Assembly (NCBI GenBank): GCA_028277725.1
Contig: JANQFX010000090.1
Location: 1 to 36,562 of the forward strand
Length of the DNA: 36,562 nt
DNA from: Thiohalocapsa sp.
Lineage (GTDB): Bacteria > Pseudomonadota > Gammaproteobacteria > Chromatiales > Chromatiaceae
Direction: 5' to 3'
Position numbers and translations under genes: made by a program
Part shown: positions 1 to 6,750 of the stretch, piece by piece
Layout of the letters: each line of letters begins with the position of its first letter
How positions within the stretch are numbered: the stretch's first letter is position 1
Notes under the pieces: model-generated
The model's input: only the letters and a program-made list of their open reading frames with translations
Database searches by the model: none
What the model was told of the DNA's origin: nothing

Positions 1-15
1 GGGCAGGATGCCCCG

Positions 16-114
16 CCATTTTTCAAGCGCCCAAGCGCTTGAAAAATGGAGCGAAGTGGAAACCGCGTTTTCGCTTCGCGTCTTGAAAAATCGCCAGGAC
101 GGCAATTTTTCAAG
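16..114. repeat. Cluster of two palindromes sharing a CTTGAAAAAT core
   Basis: Positions 16-30 (CCATTTTTCAAGCGC) and 35-49 form a perfect 15-bp inverted repeat with a 4-nt loop. Positions 82-95 and 101-114 form a second palindrome (CTTGAAAAATCGCC, one mismatch) with a 5-nt loop. Both share the decamer CTTGAAAAAT, so it occurs four times within 100 nt, twice on each strand. Between them, GCGAAG (51-56) can pair with CTTCGC (74-79). The arrangement resembles REP/BIME-type intergenic repeats or the remnant of a small mobile element. No transposase is visible and no function is claimed. Confidence 0.6.
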
Positions 115-267
115 GTCCCCTAGAGGGCAGGGCGGCTCGATTGGATCCAGAGCCGGAGGTGGAGAGCGTCGACCCGCAAGCAGGCGCAGAATGCAGCCAG
201 AACTGCTCGGCCGGAACGGAGAGTGCGCCTTGCAGCGGGTCGGAGATGCGTGCAAGTGCTCGATAGT

Positions 268-310
268 CAGGCTGGGCTCGGCTTTGACGGTCAACGACGA
301 GCCCAGCCTG
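268..310 (+). terminator. Hairpin, possible terminator
   Basis: A perfect 13-bp inverted repeat, CAGGCTGGGCTCG at 268-280 and its complement at 298-310, with a 17-nt loop, is followed on the plus strand by CTTTCT. It lies downstream of the minus-strand ORF ending at 347. The T-tract is weak and no convincing plus-strand gene precedes it, so a terminator role is uncertain. Confidence 0.4.
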
Positions 311-346
311 CTTTCTGCGTAAGAACTGCGTTGGTTCTAGGCCTTA

Positions 347-514
347 CTAGTCTTGACTTCGGCTGCTAGCGAAGCCTGCCGCGCCGATGACGATACCGGC
401 CAAGGCGAACAGTCGCAGAAGAGTGGAGGCGTCGGTCGTAAACAGCAGTAAGCCCGCAAGGATGCAGTAGCCGTAGGTAATGGCGAGGCTATTGTCGGTC
501 AGGAGCTTGATCAC
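347..514 (-). CDS. Small predicted membrane protein (55 aa), unknown function
   Basis: Not recognised. The start chosen is a GTG at 514-512 because GGAGA lies about 6 nt upstream of it; a longer reading from an ATG at 616 has no ribosome binding site and a charged, low-complexity N-terminus. The 55-residue product has two hydrophobic stretches, roughly residues 8-24 and 28-47, joined by a short polar turn with TTDAST, and ends in a short polar tail with SSRSQD. It could be a two-helix inner-membrane peptide. It stands alone with no operon partner; downstream is a hairpin at 268-310. It could also be a chance ORF. Confidence 0.35.
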   Translation of the reverse strand: MIKLLTDNSLAITYGYCILAGLLLFTTDASTLLRLFALAGIVIGAAGFASSRSQD

Positions 515-1230
515 AGCGGTTCTCCGGAGTGGGCGTTTCGTGATTTCGGCGGCAGTCGTGTTGCACGGGCTCCGATGGTGTTCCGTGGGACGACGCGTCA
601 GAAACCTTATTCCCATTCCGGTATTGAGTCAAGGTGTCGAAATCGTGTCTGCGGCTGAGCCGACGCGGCTAGAGATGCTTGAATCCCCTTTCCCTGACGG
701 CTCGTTGTAGAATAGGGTTCACTGGGACGCTGCTGCGATCTGCCTAGACAACGAACTGGCTGTCTCGCCCAGAAGCCCCTGGTGGCTCATCCATCGGCTT
801 AATTCGACGGACCGCTCCGCGCGTGCGCTCAAACGTGAGTAGATGCCGACTGGAGAGCGGGCGAGAGTCCCATACACAAGGACCATCGCCGGAGCCCCAA
901 CAATAGGCCGACGCTGACCGCGCTGGCAGCCAGATGCAGAACCCGGGACAGTACGAGCGCTAGGAAATCAGTCCATCAACAGCGAGTGGACAACAAGCTG
1001 AACCTTGGCAACGGGGACGTCGTGGATTTGGACGGTCGGTTTGGGCATATGGTGGTCTGCATCTGAGCTGCTCCGAGTGTTCGCGAATGTCGCGCGCACG
1101 CCGGCAGATTTTTCATGGAGGGTCAGAGGAGCATGCGCCAGCAGATCCTTGAGGGCAGATCGCCCTAATCGGTGCCCAGGCGCTATCCAATCCCAGAGGG
1201 TTCGCCCTGTAGCGCGCGACGTGGTTGCGA
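515..1230. other. Intergenic stretch without a supported gene
   Basis: No ORF here has a good ribosome binding site, recognisable motif or the GC-rich third codon positions seen in the neighbouring genes. Downstream of the minus-strand gene ending at 1231 there are two hairpins: AGGGC/GCCCT at 1152-1166, and a nested one with GCGCTA/TAGCGC arms at 1180-1185 and 1210-1215 enclosing an AGGG-TTCG-CCCT hairpin. These may end the crtD-crtC transcript but have no T-tract. Confidence 0.5.
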
Positions 1231-1506
1231 CTACGGTGAGTGCGAATTCCGGAGGGTCAGGTCGGCAAGATGAGCGACTCCAGACAGGCCTAGCGCGAGC
1301 CAGGTCCAGCCGGGCCAGGCATCCATCAGTGCGCTACGCAGTGCAAACAGCAGCAGGGCACCGGACAGCAGCGTGGGCAGTAGTTGCAAGAGCCCGGGGC
1401 CACGACCACAGCATCCTTTGAGCCACATCAGGAGAAGCGCCTCGCCGGCCAGTGCCAGCAGAATCAAGTCTACGATTAGGGTCAGGTCAAGTAGCTGGTT
1501 CGGCAT
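1231..1506 (-). CDS. Small hydrophobic membrane protein downstream of crtC (91 aa)
   Basis: Not recognised by family. The ATG at 1506 is preferred over an in-frame TTG at 1521; neither has a clear Shine-Dalgarno. The product has three likely membrane helices: residues about 6-30 (leucine-rich), 40-61 and 66-85, with a polar glycine/cysteine loop (KGCCGRGPG) between the first two. It lies 85 nt downstream of crtC on the same strand, so it is probably the last gene of the crtD-crtC transcript. Its position suggests a pigment or photosystem membrane role, but this is inference from neighbourhood only. Confidence 0.55.
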   Translation of the reverse strand: MPNQLLDLTLIVDLILLALAGEALLLMWLKGCCGRGPGLLQLLPTLLSGALLLFALRSALMDAWPGWTWLALGLSGVAHLADLTLRNSHSP

Positions 1507-1590
1507 CGGGCTGGGGGACAAGGGGGCAGGGCGTATGCGCCTCCGCGTAAGCTGTGTATGACCGCTTGGGCACCCCGAGGCTTGTCTCGC

Positions 1591-2574
1591 TCACCGTCTT
1601 CGACGAGGCATGCGAAAGGGCAGCATGGACTGGACAATCGGTGACCGGAAGCGGTCCAGGGATAGACTCTCGTGAACCGCGACCAGCGGTTGGTTCAGCA
1701 GCCTGGAGTTGATGACTGATCGAGAGTAGAACGGTGTGTCTTCCAGCGTCTTGACGACGCGTGGAGGCTTCGACGGGTCGGCCTGGCTGGCGCGTGGCAT
1801 CTGCCAGACCGCCGTGCGCGGTAGACGGTGGTCCGGCGGAGGTTCGAACGGATCGCAACCGTTGTCCGAAAAGCGCAGGGCGAGCGTCTTGGGGCCGCCC
1901 TCGCGGCGTTGCATGTTGTATAGGATGGCGCACGCATCGTTGTTCGGCGCCGCAGCACTGTTCAAAGGCGCTCGAGACCAGTCCCAATAACTGAAGCCGT
2001 CCTCTAGGGGTTCGTCGCCGCAGTTGTGATCGAAGTAGGCATGGCCGGTCCAACGTGAGCTGGGCTGTTGCAGGTCGACTTCTACCCGGGCACTCGGTGC
2101 GATGGGACGCCAGCGATGGCGCGCGGCCTCATCCAGAGCGAATACTTGCTCGTTGATGTAGCTCGGCGTCAGCCGCACGGAGCCTCGCACGCGCTGCGGT
2201 ATGGGGGCTCCGAGCTCGTCGATTGCGATACTCAGCGTCTCGTGGCGATCCCAATGCAGTCGGCTGGGGCCGATGGCGAGCGTTTCTGGTCTTTGAGTCA
2301 AGGACCCGGCCCGGCGCTCGGTCATGGTCCAGCGGCGCGCGTCACCGTAGAGGCACACGTTGACCGAGCAGTAGTCCCTCGGGTCATTGAGCCCCTTCTG
2401 GCGCCCTTTGAAGTAGTACGGGGAGAACACGCTGCCGACGAACGCGATCAGCGTCAACCCGTGGCGATGATCCTCGCTCAGGGCATCCACGTACCACCAG
2501 GCGTAACCGCCGTGCGGGACACTCAGGTCGAAGTCGGGCGCCCGCGCGTTTGTGGAGTCCGCGGTCTGGTTCAC
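1591..2574 (-). CDS. crtC: Carotenoid 1,2-hydratase (hydroxyneurosporene synthase) CrtC
   Basis: CrtC adds water across the terminal 1,2 double bond of acyclic carotenes (neurosporene, lycopene), giving the tertiary hydroxyl of the spheroidene/spirilloxanthin/rhodopin pathway. The family signature is clear near the N-terminus: GGYAWWYVDALS, then HGLTLIAFVGSVFSPYY and NVCLYG..RRWTMTER. Further conserved patches are HAYFDHNCGDEPLEDGF and a YWDWSRA motif. The GTG at 2574 places the GGYAWW motif about 22 residues from the start, as expected for the family, and gives 327 aa; no strong Shine-Dalgarno is seen. An upstream ATG at 2676 would overlap the preceding gene by 70 nt. It is encoded with crtD, its pathway partner, on the minus strand. 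Confidence 0.9.
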   Translation of the reverse strand: MNQTADSTNARAPDFDLSVPHGGYAWWYVDALSEDHRHGLTLIAFVGSVFSPYYFKGRQKGLNDPRDYCSVNVCLYGDARRWTMTERRAGSLTQRPETLAIGPSRLHWDRHETLSIAIDELGAPIPQRVRGSVRLTPSYINEQVFALDEAARHRWRPIAPSARVEVDLQQPSSRWTGHAYFDHNCGDEPLEDGFSYWDWSRAPLNSAAAPNNDACAILYNMQRREGGPKTLALRFSDNGCDPFEPPPDHRLPRTAVWQMPRASQADPSKPPRVVKTLEDTPFYSRSVINSRLLNQPLVAVHESLSLDRFRSPIVQSMLPFRMPRRRR

Positions 2575-2606
2575 CGGTGCGATACCGGATGTAGCTTCAG
2601 TCCGGC

Positions 2607-3023
2607 CTAGCTTAGGCCGCGCCGGCGACGGTGACGACCGCGAACCAGCATGATGAACTCCGTGACGGCAAACCACCCCATTCCCAGGAAGATCATGGTG
2701 TAGGGGACATAGCGAAACGGTGTTTCCTCGCCGCCACCGGCGGCGTTCAGGGCCACACCAACCACGAGCCCGCCCCAGAACAGGATGGCGGCGATGGGGA
2801 CCCGTCGACCCCCAATGCGAAAAGGCTCGGCGCTGCGCTCGGTGGGCAGCGGTGGAATAGTCGGCTGAGTTGCAGGAGTGTCGGCACTCGTCCCGCTTGA
2901 CGCAGCACCCTGAGGAGAGGCATCAGCGTTGACTTGGTTGGCAACAGGGAACCCGCACTGCGGGCAAGCGGGCGCGACGTCGGATACCCGAGCGCCGCAC
3001 TCCGGACAATCGATTAAGGCCAT
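2607..3023 (-). CDS. Zinc-ribbon membrane protein (138 aa) between crtD and crtC
   Basis: The ATG at 3023 follows GGAGG at 8 nt spacing, a strong start. Residues about 5-24 form a zinc ribbon with two CxxC knuckles (CPECG and CPQCG). A proline/serine/threonine-rich linker of about 45 residues follows, then two membrane helices (about residues 75-92 and 105-125) and a basic tail (RGRHRRRRG). This is the general architecture of small zinc-ribbon membrane proteins of unknown role. It is not an established carotenoid gene, yet sits between crtD and crtC on the same strand with a 32-nt gap to crtC, so it is very likely co-transcribed. A role in metal sensing or membrane assembly would be speculation. 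Confidence 0.75.
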   Translation of the reverse strand: MALIDCPECGARVSDVAPACPQCGFPVANQVNADASPQGAASSGTSADTPATQPTIPPLPTERSAEPFRIGGRRVPIAAILFWGGLVVGVALNAAGGGEETPFRYVPYTMIFLGMGWFAVTEFIMLVRGRHRRRRGLS

Positions 3024-3253
3024 TGTGGCAACCTCCAATAGGGAGCGCGGCCGGCGATGGCATCGCGCCGGACCGCAGATATCGGCCGCACCGGCGGCAC
3101 ATCGCGCGACAGTTAAGCAGGAACGGGCGTGGGCCGCATTGGCCCATGTCATGTGGGTCCGACGCGGGCGCGCCGTGCGTTGCCGGTCCTGCGCGGCCCT
3201 GTTGATGGGCCCGCCGCCAGCCCGAGCTACCGGCCTACTGCCGCGGCGAACGC

Positions 3254-4777
3254 TCAGAGCCCGGCTAGATCCGTCAGCACAGCGGACGCGGCTTGGCGGC
3301 CCGAGAGCGCTGCCATCGGCACGCCCGCCCCCGGATGGGTGCTGCCGCCCGCCAGGTAGAGGCCCTTCACCTTGGCCCGAGCGCCCGGTCTGCTGAAAGA
3401 CGCTTGCCAGCCGTGGGAAGCGCGCCCGTACAAGGCGCCTCCCGTGGCGGGGAACAGCCGATCAAAGCCGTTTGGTCCGGTGAACTCCGCAGCATCCTCG
3501 CGGTAGTCGATCGCCAGCCCGCAGCGTTCGAGCAACCGCATGGTGCGGTCCCTGCAGACCTCGATAGCACTCGCTGATATCGTTCCCTGATCGCCGTCGG
3601 CCGGTGCATTGACGAGCAGCAGCAGCCGCTCCGGGCCGGTTGGCGCTGGGCCATGCGGGGCGGCTGCGTGCAAGTCGGCGTCGCGGTCCTGAGCGCAGAT
3701 GTACACGGTCGGCTCCTGCGGGAGTTGGCGTTGCGCGAAAATGCGCTCGAACTCATCCAAGTAATCGGATGAGAAGAACACCGAATGTCGGACCAACGGA
3801 AACCCGCTTGTGGTCGCATGGAGCTTCCATGTGAGGGCGGAGAGTGATCGGTCGCGGCGGCGAGTTGCGGCGGTCGCCTTGCGCACATGGGCCCCGAACA
3901 GTCCGCTGCCGAGCGCGCTCGCATCTGCATTTACCACCACCGCGTCGGCGGCTACAGGTGTTGCGTCGTGCTCAGCCAGTCGGATGGCCTGGACTCGCCC
4001 GCCCTTGGCCACAATCTCCGCGACTTCACTGCCACAGTGGATCTGCGCGCCAAGACCTCGGGCGATGCGCGCCATGGTCACCGCGAGCTGGTGCATTCCG
4101 CCGTGCACCAGCCAGACGCCCTCCTGCTCAACATATGCGATCAGCATTAGGGTGGCCGGCGACAGATAGGGCGAAGATCCAGCATAGGTCGCGTAGCGAC
4201 CGAACAGCTGCCGCAGTCGCGGGTCTTGGAACTGCGCCGTGAGGGCCTGCCATAGTGTCGAATATGGCTTGATGTGGAACATCCCGCCGAGCCCCGCGCG
4301 CCCGATACGAGCCGTCAGGCCCAGCGGATTGGTCTTGGCGCTCCGAATGAATGGCTCCTTCAACGTTTCGTAGACCTTGCGGGCACCCTCGCTGAAGGCA
4401 AGGAAGCGCTCGCCCTCGCCCCCGCCGCAAAACGCCTCAATGGCCTCGGCGCTGCGTTCCAAGTCCGCGTACAGGTCGAGGTATCCGCGGTCGTCCCAGG
4501 CGTGGCGCGCGATGATCTCGGCCTTTGTCAGGCCCAACTCGGATTCCAGGTCGGCACCCGCTGCGGCAAAGAGCTCTTCGAACACCCAGCGCATAGTGAA
4601 CACCGTCGGGCCAGCGTCGATGTCGGCGCCGGCCACGTTGACCTCCCGCATCTTGCCGCCCGGCGCAGGCGCACGCTCGTAAACCTCAACCCGCACGCCG
4701 CGGGCAGCGAGAAGGATGGCGGCGGAAAGACCTCCGATCCCGGCGCCGATGATGGCAACCCTAGGCTGTGCCGGCAT
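3254..4777 (-). CDS. crtD: Hydroxyneurosporene/methoxyneurosporene desaturase CrtD
   Basis: CrtD is an FAD-dependent desaturase that introduces the 3,4 double bond into 1-hydroxy (or 1-methoxy) acyclic carotenoids after CrtC. The ATG at 4777 has GGAG 9 nt upstream and gives 507 aa, usual for the family. Residues 8-30 hold the dinucleotide-binding fold (GAGIGGLSAA followed by VEVYE), then PGGKM. The block DAGPTVFTMRWVFEELF is the CrtD version of the N-terminal desaturase motif and separates it from CrtI phytoene desaturases. The C-terminal block LYLAGGSTHPGAGVPMAALSG is the second conserved FAD/carotenoid-desaturase motif. It is probably the first gene of the crtD-crtC transcript; a TGT-N12-ACA box lies 295 nt upstream. 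Confidence 0.92.
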   Translation of the reverse strand: MPAQPRVAIIGAGIGGLSAAILLAARGVRVEVYERAPAPGGKMREVNVAGADIDAGPTVFTMRWVFEELFAAAGADLESELGLTKAEIIARHAWDDRGYLDLYADLERSAEAIEAFCGGGEGERFLAFSEGARKVYETLKEPFIRSAKTNPLGLTARIGRAGLGGMFHIKPYSTLWQALTAQFQDPRLRQLFGRYATYAGSSPYLSPATLMLIAYVEQEGVWLVHGGMHQLAVTMARIARGLGAQIHCGSEVAEIVAKGGRVQAIRLAEHDATPVAADAVVVNADASALGSGLFGAHVRKATAATRRRDRSLSALTWKLHATTSGFPLVRHSVFFSSDYLDEFERIFAQRQLPQEPTVYICAQDRDADLHAAAPHGPAPTGPERLLLLVNAPADGDQGTISASAIEVCRDRTMRLLERCGLAIDYREDAAEFTGPNGFDRLFPATGGALYGRASHGWQASFSRPGARAKVKGLYLAGGSTHPGAGVPMAALSGRQAASAVLTDLAGL

Positions 4778-5071
4778 GGTCTTGGACTCCAAGATCAGTG
4801 GTGCGCAAATGGTACTGAAGCGCCAAGACCCTCTGCACTGCGCTGCGGCAAGCAGAGGCAAGCGACACGCAAAGCTGCGGGGGCTGCTTTGATCTCGACT
4901 CGCATTCGATTAGGCGTCGCGTCCCGGCTAGCGACCGGAGTCCCCGCGCGGCGGTGAAGAATCCGCGACCGCAAGCGTCGGGCCATGGCTTTCCGATAGT
5001 CGACCAGCCGCTGTCGCGAAAAACCACTGCGAATATCGCGTTTCCCTTGTCAGGCTCGTTCGCGCCCCGAA

Positions 5072-5089
5072 TGTCCGGCTCGTCACACA
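5072..5089. promoter_or_regulatory. Putative PpsR/CrtJ box, TGT-N12-ACA
   Basis: TGTCCGGCTCGTCACACA fits the established PpsR/CrtJ operator TGT-N12-ACA exactly, but has little extra dyad symmetry. It lies in the divergent gap between crtD (start 295 nt away) and the tandem micro-membrane genes (first start 85 nt away). One such match is expected by chance every few kilobases, so it is supported mainly by location and by the ppsR gene in this window. Confidence 0.45.
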
Positions 5090-5173
5090 AAGCGAACAGC
5101 ATTTGTCCGGCATGGGGTCGGACGCCAAGTCGAACAAACAACCCTTGTCCATGTAGCCATCTAGGTGATCAAC

Positions 5174-5341
5174 ATGCCTCAGAACACCATGCCCGCCCTC
5201 GTCATCACTCTCGGCCTGCTCTTCACGCCGCTGACCCTCATCGCGTTCAACGCACCGACCGCCGACGACCTCGCGGCGGCAGCAGCTGAAACCGGCAGCC
5301 TAGTGGTCGACACCACGCAGCCCGTCTCCCGCGACGCCTAA
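5174..5341 (+). CDS. Micro single-helix membrane protein A (55 aa), first of a tandem pair
   Basis: Not recognised as a known family. The ATG at 5174 follows AGGTGA at 6 nt. The protein has a short polar N-terminus (MPQNTM), one membrane helix at residues about 7-26 containing ITLGLLFTPLTLIAF, the motif NAPTADD, an alanine-rich stretch and a polar tail ending QPVSRDA. There is no histidine in the helix, so it is not a bacteriochlorophyll-binding LH alpha/beta polypeptide. A paralogue follows 94 nt downstream. The pair lies between crtD and the LH2 operon behind a TGT-N12-ACA box, so a small accessory subunit of a photosynthetic complex is a reasonable but unproven idea. Confidence 0.75.
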   Translation: MPQNTMPALVITLGLLFTPLTLIAFNAPTADDLAAAAAETGSLVVDTTQPVSRDA

Positions 5342-5359
5342 TAGGCCGGAGTCGGCCCA

Positions 5360-5401
5360 GGAGCCGCGCACACCCTTCGGCGCTGAGCCAATCGCGGCTC
5401 C
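5360..5401 (+). other. Intergenic hairpin between the micro-protein paralogues
   Basis: GGAGCCGCG (5360-5368) and CGCGGCTCC (5393-5401) form a perfect 9-bp stem with a 24-nt loop, between the two micro-protein genes. It has no T-tract. It may stabilise the upstream message or attenuate read-through. Confidence 0.4.
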
Positions 5402-5435
5402 ACTATGCAACGTTACAACCTGCAAAGGTAGAACC

Positions 5436-5597
5436 ATGATGCAGAATACCGTTCCGGCCGTGGTCATCACCCTGGGGCTGCTGTTCACCCCCCTCACACT
5501 GATCGCATTCAATGCACCCACCTACGACGATGTCGCGTTTGCCGCCGCCGGCAGCCGAATCGCCGCCGCCGCACAGCCGACGGTCAGGGATTCCTAA
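5436..5597 (+). CDS. Micro single-helix membrane protein B (53 aa), second of a tandem pair
   Basis: The ATG at 5436 (an ATG-ATG doublet) follows AAAGG at 7 nt. The core ITLGLLFTPLTLIAFNAPT is identical over 19 residues to the preceding gene, yet 12 of those 19 codons differ synonymously, so both copies are under strong protein-level selection. As in copy A, one membrane helix is followed by an acidic DD, an alanine-rich segment and a tail (QPTVRDS). No histidine or cysteine is present. Function unknown; a photosynthetic-complex accessory peptide is inferred from location only. A hairpin follows at 5614-5652. Confidence 0.75.
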   Translation: MMQNTVPAVVITLGLLFTPLTLIAFNAPTYDDVAFAAAGSRIAAAAQPTVRDS

Positions 5598-5941
5598 TCG
5601 GTCACGCAACAAACCGCCTTCCTGTCGGGAAATCTGCCCAACAGGAAGGCGGCGCATCGACATCGAGGTCCTTATCCCTGTACGGACCTGATTAAATCCC
5701 CATTAGCTATCGCACTGTCAGGATCTAGCCCTTACTCACTTCACTGGGTGGTCGTCGGTCGTCGCTTGCGAGGCGCACGTCGCACAAGTCGTTGCGGCCG
5801 TGATCGACTGCACAACGATCCGATGCACCTTCGCTACAGACGCTCGTCAGGCAGCAACCTTGGTTCCAGCTTCGACCCGGATTTCTCTCGGGCTAATGCC
5901 CACCTTGTAGCACAAGGGACATTAGGAGTGACTTTCATCGG
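5598..5941. other. Gene-free stretch with an operator-like palindrome
   Basis: Apart from the hairpin at 5614-5652, no supported gene is seen. Just before the possible mini-ORF is a perfect 6-bp dyad, CCTTGT-AGC-ACAAGG at 5903-5917, followed 4 nt later by TTAGGAG (5922-5928). The dyad could be an operator or a small hairpin masking the ribosome binding site. Confidence 0.35.
5614..5652 (+). terminator. Hairpin terminator after the micro-protein pair
   Basis: A perfect 12-bp inverted repeat, CCGCCTTCCTGT at 5614-5625 and its complement at 5641-5652, with a 15-nt loop, starts 17 nt after the stop of copy B. It lacks a U-tract but its position and strength fit a transcript end or a 3'-stabilising hairpin. 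Confidence 0.6.
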
Positions 5942-6034
5942 ATGCTCGAATTCTCCACCCCTGACATCATCCAAGAGCAGCCCGTGACCATTGCCTATGT
6001 CGCCAGTCGGTCGGTGCGCCACAGCGCCAGCTAA
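5942..6034 (+). CDS. Possible 30-residue ORF
   Basis: An ATG at 5942 opens a 30-codon frame ending in TAA at 6034. About three quarters of third positions are G or C, as in real genes here. An AGGAG lies 13 nt upstream, a little too far for an ideal start. The peptide begins MLEFSTPDII and ends VRHSAS; it has no clear helix and matches nothing I recognise. It could be a leader peptide, the remnant of a third micro-protein, or chance. Confidence 0.25.
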   Translation: MLEFSTPDIIQEQPVTIAYVASRSVRHSAS

Positions 6035-6102
6035 CCGCTGGAACCCTCGACGCGCGTCTCCAAGCTGACGTCGCGCTCCTCACGAGTCTGTGACAGTAGA
6101 GT

Positions 6103-6120
6103 TGTCATGGCTTGTTGACA
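6103..6120. promoter_or_regulatory. Putative PpsR/CrtJ box with embedded TTGACA
   Basis: TGTCATGGCTTGTTGACA matches TGT-N12-ACA and is symmetric over its outer five bases (TGTCA/TGACA). The last six bases, TTGACA (6115-6120), are a perfect plus-strand sigma70 -35 hexamer. No good -10 hexamer is seen 16-18 nt downstream, and only about 70 nt separate the box from the terminator at 6191, with no ORF between. Confidence 0.5.
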
Positions 6121-6190
6121 GTCCTTGCCGGCGGCTGGAACCACGGTGTGACCAAAACGTCGGGCTTGGAATCGTTGTCCCCACAACAGA

Positions 6191-6260
6191 CAACGCCGGC
6201 CTGCAAAACAGGCCGGCGTTGTTTTCGAACTCTGGCTGGTCGGCCTATTGGCCGGCCAGC
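6191..6260. terminator. Strong double hairpin, bidirectional terminator
   Basis: CAACGCCGGCCTG (6191-6203) pairs perfectly over 13 bp with 6209-6221 across a 5-nt loop and is followed on the plus strand by TTTTC. A second stem, 6235-6245 with 6250-6260 (11 bp, one G-T wobble, loop TATT), follows. The pair lies between the converging plus-strand small-gene region and the end of the minus-strand puc operon (6292), and probably ends both. Confidence 0.75.
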
Positions 6261-6291
6261 GACGAGGTCGATGCTTCTCTGCGCCCGGGGA

Positions 6292-6459
6292 TCAGCCGGC
6301 GAGGAAGTTATACTTGGCGCTGGACAGCACGACGGAGTGCACGGCCAGGCAGATCAACAGCACGGTGAACAGGATCGGCATCAGCCAAGTGGAAGGATTG
6401 CAGACAACCCAGATCTTCCAATCGTCTTGGGGGTTCTGCGGGCGAGGAAGGTCAGCCAT
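6292..6459 (-). CDS. pucA: Light-harvesting 2 alpha polypeptide (second copy)
   Basis: This 55-residue antenna apoprotein forms LH2-type complexes with the beta chain encoded just upstream. Its single helix spans about residues 22-46 and carries His41 (LAVHSVV), the expected axial ligand to B850 bacteriochlorophyll. The N-terminal WKIWVVCNPSTWLMPI segment is typical of alpha chains. The chain ends soon after the helix (SAKYNFLAG), unlike the other alpha copy, which has a long tail. AAGAGAG precedes the ATG at 6459. It is the last gene of pucBA-pucBA. LH1 alpha is less likely because no pufLM is near and a pucC-family gene diverges from the operon. Confidence 0.88.
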   Translation of the reverse strand: MADLPRPQNPQDDWKIWVVCNPSTWLMPILFTVLLICLAVHSVVLSSAKYNFLAG

Positions 6460-6534
6460 GGTATTGCTCTCTTGATGTCGTGAAATGGAGTCGCTTGATT
6501 GGCGTCTGTTGCTGAATCAGGCTGTTGAAGCCGA

Positions 6535-6660
6535 TCAGAACCAGGGCTGCCAGGCCAGAACGAGCAGGTGGGATGCTGCGCAGATGCCCACGAATGCGGT
6601 GTAGGTCACCTTGAACTGCTCGTGGAACTCTTTGGCTTGGGCTTCGTTCAGAGCTGCCAT
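6535..6660 (-). CDS. pucB: Light-harvesting 2 beta polypeptide (second copy)
   Basis: A 41-residue antenna beta chain. His31 in ASHLLVLAWQPWF is the expected B850 axial ligand, and EFHEQFK (His13) is the conserved N-terminal polar patch of beta chains. It is 75 nt upstream of its pucA partner. GAGAGG lies 9 nt before the ATG at 6660. It is nearly identical over its C-terminal 30 residues to the first beta copy, differing at positions such as AASHLL versus ALSHFL, which points to a pair duplication. Confidence 0.88.
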   Translation of the reverse strand: MAALNEAQAKEFHEQFKVTYTAFVGICAASHLLVLAWQPWF

Positions 6661-6750
6661 TTGTATTGCCTCTCTCGGTTGGGTAGAAATGGGTCGCCGC
6701 AGTAACGGACGACTCCGTCAACACGACGTCGGGTGACGTCGATAAGTCTC

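Noticed and set aside
2068..2610. Long plus-strand ORF opposite crtC and other long ORFs opposite crtD, bchH, puhA and lhaA
   Set aside because: They are antisense or shifted frames of clear family genes; GC-rich DNA keeps shadow frames open. None has a recognisable motif or good ribosome binding site.
2603..2619. Inverted repeat CGGCCTA-GCT-TAGGCCG between the zinc-ribbon gene and crtC
   Set aside because: Only 7 bp with a 3-nt loop, overlaps the stop codon and has no T-tract; treated as chance.
3254..4777. Phytoene desaturase CrtI as the identity of this desaturase
   Set aside because: The DAGPTVFTMRWVFEELF block, length and pairing with crtC fit CrtD rather than CrtI.
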